From positions 62,001 to 126,000 of the forward strand of contig JAYFOV010000013.1 in the NCBI GenBank assembly GCA_034928535.1: 64,000 nucleotides of DNA. The letters are read 5' to 3'. How positions within the stretch are numbered: position 1 is the stretch's first letter; each line of letters begins with the position of its first letter. This document shows, one piece after another, positions 60,247 through 64,000 of the stretch. The position numbers and the translations under genes were made by a program. The stretch comes from CAXXOK01 sp001604115 (GTDB taxonomy: Bacteria; Bacillota; Clostridia; Christensenellales; Aristaeellaceae). Below the pieces are notes generated by a model. That model did not search any database and had not been told where the DNA came from. It saw only the letters and a program-made list of their open reading frames with translations.

Positions 60247-61641
60247 ATGGCGAAACTTTGGGCGGGGCGCTTTGAAAAGCCCACCAGCGCACTTTTGGAT
60301 GATTACCAATCCTCCATCCTGTTTGACCAGCGACTCATCCGCTGCGATCTGCTCGGCTCCATCGCCCATGCCACCATGCTGGGCGAGCAGGGCATCATCC
60401 CCATGGGGGACAGCCAGGCCATCGTGCAGGGATTGACCGCCATGCTGAGCGATTATGACACGGGCGCCCTGGCCATTGATTTGACCGCCGAGGATGTGCA
60501 TATGTTTGCCGAAGCCGAGCTGACCGCACGCATCGGCGAAGCGGGCAAGCGCCTGCATACCGGCCGCAGCCGCAATGATCAGATCGCGCTGGACGTGCGG
60601 CTGTATGCCAAGGAAGCCTGCGCGCATGTGCAGGCGCTGCTCCTTGCGCTGCTGGAGGTGCTGCTCAGCCTTGCCAAGGCGCACACTCACACCATCATGC
60701 CAGGTTACACGCACCTGCAAAAGGCGCAGCCGGTCACCCTGGCGTTTCACCTGATGGCCTATGTGCAAATGCTGATGCGGGATGTGACCCGCTTTGGGCA
60801 TGCCTATACCGAGGCGGATGTGATGCCGCTGGGCAGTGGTGCGCTGGCAGGCACTACCTACCCCCTCAACCGCGAGCGCGTGGCTGAGCTGCTCGGCTTT
60901 GCCGCCGTGACGGACAACGCCATGGACGGCGTGAGCGACCGGGATTTTCTCATCACCTTTCTGGCAGCAGCTGCCACCTGCATGATGCACCTGAGCCGCC
61001 TCAGCGAGGAGCTGATTCTCTGGAGCACCAACGAGTTTGGCACCCTCACGCTGGATGATGCCTTTGCGACCGGATCCAGCATCATGCCCCAAAAGAAAAA
61101 CCCCGATGCCTGCGAGCTCACACGCGGCAAGACTGGCCGCGTGTATGGGGACCTGATGGCGCTGCTCACCGTGATGAAGGGCATCCCCCTTGCCTACAAT
61201 AAAGATATGCAGGAGGATAAAGAGGCCTTCTTTGATGCGTATGATACGCTGACCAAGTGCCTGCCGACCTTTACCGAGATGATGCGCACCGCCGTCTTCC
61301 ACCCGGAGGGGATGGCGCAAAGTGCGGCCATGGGCTTTACCAACGCCACTGATCTGGCGGATTATCTGGTGGGCAAAGGCATACCCTTCCGGGATGCGCA
61401 CCATGTAAGCGGCGCGCTGGTGGGTAAGTGCGTGCGGGAAAAGCGCGATCTGGGCGATTTGTCCCTGGCAGAACTGCGCGAGCAATGTGCTGCCTTTGAT
61501 GCGGATGTCTACGAAGCGATTTCGCTGAAAGCCTGTGTGGAGCGCCGCAGCCTGCGCGGCGGCCCTGCCCCGCTCGCCGTGGAGGATAGCATCCGACGCG
61601 CGGAGTCCTGGCTGGCGCAGCAGCGCAGTCAGGTGAAATGA
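60247..61641 (+). CDS. argH: Argininosuccinate lyase
   Basis: A 464-residue fumarase/aspartase-superfamily enzyme that releases arginine and fumarate in the last arginine step. It opens with KLWAGRFEKPTSALLDDYQSS, has HTGRSRNDQIALDVRLY (about 102-118), HLQKAQPVT and the superfamily signature GSSIMPQKKNPDACE (about 276-290) with the catalytic Ser. No argG adjoins it, so it is a single-gene unit. A TATAAT box lies about 55 nt upstream. Confidence 0.97.
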   Translation: MAKLWAGRFEKPTSALLDDYQSSILFDQRLIRCDLLGSIAHATMLGEQGIIPMGDSQAIVQGLTAMLSDYDTGALAIDLTAEDVHMFAEAELTARIGEAGKRLHTGRSRNDQIALDVRLYAKEACAHVQALLLALLEVLLSLAKAHTHTIMPGYTHLQKAQPVTLAFHLMAYVQMLMRDVTRFGHAYTEADVMPLGSGALAGTTYPLNRERVAELLGFAAVTDNAMDGVSDRDFLITFLAAAATCMMHLSRLSEELILWSTNEFGTLTLDDAFATGSSIMPQKKNPDACELTRGKTGRVYGDLMALLTVMKGIPLAYNKDMQEDKEAFFDAYDTLTKCLPTFTEMMRTAVFHPEGMAQSAAMGFTNATDLADYLVGKGIPFRDAHHVSGALVGKCVREKRDLGDLSLAELREQCAAFDADVYEAISLKACVERRSLRGGPAPLAVEDSIRRAESWLAQQRSQVK

Positions 61642-61676
61642 CCCGCACTCCCCACACAAACAGCAGCGTTTCCCTT

Positions 61677-61715
61677 CGGCGGTGCACCTCCCAGCAGTGA
61701 GGTGCGCCGTTTCTT
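61677..61715 (+). terminator. Probable terminator of argH
   Basis: CGGCGGTGCACCTC with GAGGTGCGCCG (61699-61709), small bulge, followed by TTTCTT. Confidence 0.5.
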
Positions 61716-61784
61716 GTTGCTGGGCTGCGCGCACGCCACATCAGCCTGCAGCATGTTGCCAGCCTGACCCCTTTGTTTTGGTAT

Positions 61785-61936
61785 AGGGCGCACCCCCGCC
61801 AAAGGGTTCGGCCTTGAGAAAAGGGCATCGCCCTGCCCAGGGTCATTCGCATTTGTGAACCCCGGACAGGGCAGTTTCTGCCTGCCCTGGGGCTCACACT
61901 TTCGGCTTTCCTTTATGCCCTGTTGAAACCCAGGCA
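61785..61936. repeat. Degenerate intergenic repeat, copy C
   Basis: GGGCATCGCCC, GGGTTCGGCC and CCCGGACAGGGCAG...CTGCCCTGGGG hairpins, on the reverse strand reading like copies A and B. It lies in the 460-bp gap 61642-62102, which otherwise holds only a promoter. Confidence 0.35.
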
Positions 61937-62052
61937 GGGGATGGCAGTCCTCATCCTTCTTAGCAGCGCCTGCATAGTGCGCTCTTTTTCGGCCGAAAAC
62001 CCGAAAACCTGCGCGAAACCAACGAAAACGCAGCTGTGCGCTCCTCCTTTTC

Positions 62053-62081
62053 TTGTTTGGCCCTTGTGGGTATGGTATGAT
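62053..62081 (+). promoter_or_regulatory. Promoter of the membrane glycosyltransferase gene
   Basis: TTGTTT, 17-nt spacer, TATGAT (62076-62081). Confidence 0.5.
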
Positions 62082-62102
62082 AGCGGTACAAAAATATCGG
62101 GT

Positions 62103-63761
62103 ATGGGAAGGCGGGTCATTTCCTTGCACATCAAACCCATGACCAAGCGGGGTGCAAACTGGCTGGTTGCGCTGTTTTTCATCGCCCTGACGCTGGTAGG
62201 TCTGCTCACCAGCGCGGATTACGGCCAGCCTTGGGATGAACCTTGGGAGCAGGATATCCTGCGCATGAACGGTAATCAATATGCGCTGTACCTTGGCCTG
62301 CCCGGGCAAATGGCTATGCAATCGGACATCCCCGCGCCACCCTCCCTGCGCATTGAGGACAGCGTGGAGCGTGACCATGGCCAAAGTGCCTACTATCCTT
62401 TACTTGGGCTGCTAGCGGATACTTCCGTCACGCCCATGGCACGCATGGTGCTCTGGCATGGCTACACCTGGCTGCTGTTCATGGGTGGCGTGGCCGCGCT
62501 GTGGCTCATTGGCCGCAGGCTTGGCCTGTCGCGGCTGCTCAGCAGCGTGGCTGCAATGTTTCTGGTGCTCAGCCCGCGGATGTTTGCCGAAGGGCATTAC
62601 AACAACAAGGATGTGGTTCTTCTCGCGCTGGTGCTGCTCGTGCTCTGGCTGACTCTGCGCCTGATGGAGCGCCCCGCGCCGCTGCGCGCTTTCCTGTTTT
62701 CGCTGGCTGGTGCGCTGGCCGCCAACACGAAGATCATTGGCCTGCTGGTATGGGGGCTTTGCGCACTGTTTGTGTTGGTGCGCCTGCTTGCGGGCAGGCG
62801 CATGGATGGCCGTGCCTGGCTGGCGGCAGGCGTGGCGCTGGTTTCCTTTGCACTGTGCTATTTTCTGCTCACTCCGGCTATGTGGCGTGATCCGCTGGGC
62901 TACCTCGGCTATGTGCTGCAATCAGCCATGGATTTTACCCGCTGGCAAAACTATGTGCTGTTCCGCGGTTCGGTCTTTCACCTCAAAAAGGGGCCTTTGC
63001 CCCGCATCTATCTGCCTTATATGATCCTGGTGACCACGCCGATTTGGGTGCTTGTGTTTCTGCTGGCAGGGCAAGTGGCGGCAGTGCGCCATTGGTTCAG
63101 GCGCAAAACTGCTGCGCTTGCGGACGACCGCGCCATGGCACTCTTGCTTTGTACGCTCCTCTGGCTGGTTCCGCTGGGCTATTCCGTGGTAGCGCAACCC
63201 ACCACCTACAATGGCTGGCGGCATTTCTATTTCCTGTACGCACCCATGCTGGTGCTGGCGGCGCAGGGGCTGCAAAGCCTTGCCGCGTGGGTCAGGGCAC
63301 GGCTGCCCAAAATGGCGCAGCGCCTGTGCGCCGGGGCGCTTTGCTTATGCATGCTGGGCACGGGTGTGTTGATTGCCTTTGCCCACCCCTATCAATACAC
63401 CTACTATAATGCGCTGGCCTACCGCAGCGATCTGCCCAGTTATCTGGAGCTGGATTATTGGAATGTGTCCGCGCTGGATGCACTGCGCAATGTGGTCGCA
63501 AGTGTGCCGGAGGGCGGGCAGGTTTCTGTGGCCGGCAGCGATTACAGCTCCCACCAAGGGCTCAAATCGGCCTATGCATTGCTGCCCCCGCAGCAGCAAG
63601 CGCGTTTGCGGCTCATCCCGCAGGGCAGCAAGGGCGCAAATTACACATTTGTGAATCCTACCTATCAGCTGCTCAACTATTGGCGCCCCACCCCCTCCAT
63701 GACACCGCTTATCCACATCCATAGCTTTGGCGTGCCGATTTACAGCGTCTATAAACGGTAA
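62103..63761 (+). CDS. Membrane glycosyltransferase, GT39/ArnT-like
   Basis: A protein of about 552 residues with ten or more membrane helices of the dolichol-phosphate-mannosyltransferase/ArnT superfamily (PMT_2-like). The catalytic acid is probably in TSADYGQPWDEPWEQD (about 36-51), on the first outer loop; EGHYNNKDV (about 159-167) is a second conserved loop. Such enzymes move sugars from lipid carriers to lipids, polymers or proteins outside the cell. The start is uncertain: the ATG at 62103 has no ribosome site and lies close to the promoter; TTG at 62124 (after AAGGCGGG) or ATG at 62139 are realistic alternatives. Confidence 0.78.
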   Translation: MGRRVISLHIKPMTKRGANWLVALFFIALTLVGLLTSADYGQPWDEPWEQDILRMNGNQYALYLGLPGQMAMQSDIPAPPSLRIEDSVERDHGQSAYYPLLGLLADTSVTPMARMVLWHGYTWLLFMGGVAALWLIGRRLGLSRLLSSVAAMFLVLSPRMFAEGHYNNKDVVLLALVLLVLWLTLRLMERPAPLRAFLFSLAGALAANTKIIGLLVWGLCALFVLVRLLAGRRMDGRAWLAAGVALVSFALCYFLLTPAMWRDPLGYLGYVLQSAMDFTRWQNYVLFRGSVFHLKKGPLPRIYLPYMILVTTPIWVLVFLLAGQVAAVRHWFRRKTAALADDRAMALLLCTLLWLVPLGYSVVAQPTTYNGWRHFYFLYAPMLVLAAQGLQSLAAWVRARLPKMAQRLCAGALCLCMLGTGVLIAFAHPYQYTYYNALAYRSDLPSYLELDYWNVSALDALRNVVASVPEGGQVSVAGSDYSSHQGLKSAYALLPPQQQARLRLIPQGSKGANYTFVNPTYQLLNYWRPTPSMTPLIHIHSFGVPIYSVYKR

Positions 63762-63783
63762 CCCGGCCGCCGGCGGCGGATAT

Positions 63784-63829
63784 CAGGCACACAAAAGGCG
63801 CTGCGATCGCAGCGCCTTTTGTGTGCCTG
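63784..63829. terminator. 46-nt perfect loop-less palindrome between convergent genes
   Basis: Two 23-nt arms meeting at GATC; AAAA/TTTT lies inside the stem. It separates the glycosyltransferase (+) and the second glycerate kinase (-). Confidence 0.85.
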
Positions 63830-63840
63830 GCGTTCCGGCA

Positions 63841-64000
63841 TCACCGCCGGATCAGCAAAACGGACACATCGTTCACATTGGTGCCAGTTGGCCCTGTCAT
63901 AATCAGTCCACCGCACGCCGCCAGGGCATGGTATGCATCGTTTTCTTGCAGGACCGCGTAAGGGTCGATGCCTTTGGCGGCCAGCGCCGCCAGCGTTTGC
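63841..64000 (-). CDS. Glycerate 2-kinase, second copy, C-terminal end only
   Basis: The last 52 residues of a MOFRL-family glycerate kinase; the rest lies beyond the right edge. ENDAYHALAACGGLIMTGPT and NVNDVSVLLIRR match the end of the kinase at 17428-18663 (NDSYHALHASDGLLMTGRT, NINDVAVVMIRR), about half identical over this piece. The two are paralogues rather than a recent duplicate. Confidence 0.85.
   Translation of the reverse strand, partial: QTLAALAAKGIDPYAVLQENDAYHALAACGGLIMTGPTGTNVNDVSVLLIRR

Noticed and set aside
1..64000. CRISPR arrays, insertion sequences, prophage, tRNA or rRNA genes
   Set aside because: Scanned for regular spaced repeats, transposase and integrase motifs, and tRNA/rRNA landmarks; none was seen.

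Overview
The window (64 kb, GC-rich, roughly 60 % by eye and not computed) looks like chromosome from a high-GC member of the Clostridia (Bacillota). The reasons are strong AGGAGG-type ribosome sites, sigma-A-like promoters, a PrsA-type foldase lipoprotein, YlbF, MltG, and the clostridial families GGGtGRT, DUF3048, DUF5711 and DUF1653. The genus cannot be read from the sequence. No rRNA, tRNA, CRISPR, phage or insertion sequence was seen. Both edges cut a gene: galactokinase on the left, a second glycerate 2-kinase on the right.

Layout. 0-10 kb: sugar-binding protein and galK, murC, PrsA-like foldase, metallophosphatase, two-subunit fumarase, amino-acid ABC transporter. 10-18.7 kb: MFS exporter divergent from an AraC regulator, a NagD-like phosphatase, a large L,D-transpeptidase, a DUF3048 protein, glycerate 2-kinase. 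18.9-23.3 kb: a four-gene phosphonate operon (phosphonopyruvate decarboxylase, nucleotidyltransferase, PEP mutase fused to a cytidylyltransferase-like domain, iron alcohol dehydrogenase), divergent from pyrG (CTP synthase). 25-32.6 kb: U32 peptidase, MltG, YlbF, radical SAM protein, aldose epimerase, CbbX-like AAA ATPase, acetyltransferase. 32.8-34.5 kb: the uncharacterised pair of an iron-sulfur scaffold-like protein and a GGGtGRT protein. 35-41 kb: LysE exporter, TldE/TldD, beta-phosphoglucomutase-like HAD, orphan sugar ABC ATPase. 41-51 kb: a uronate locus with a TRAP transporter, MFS, KdgF-like cupin, AraM-like dehydrogenase, UxaA and UxaC. 51-64 kb: DUF5711, CvpA, dipeptidase, SerA/SerC, DUF1653, ABC-F ATPase, ArgH and a membrane glycosyltransferase.

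How genes work together. The phosphonate operon predicts conversion of PEP to phosphonopyruvate, phosphonoacetaldehyde and then 2-hydroxyethylphosphonate, with nucleotide activation for attachment to a surface glycan or lipid; the neighbouring CTP synthase would supply the CTP. The uronate genes share cre/LacI-type operators at three promoters, so they are probably one regulon. Many gene ends, especially between convergent genes, carry unusually long, nearly perfect palindromes in which the A and T tracts lie inside a longer stem; these probably act as two-way terminators.
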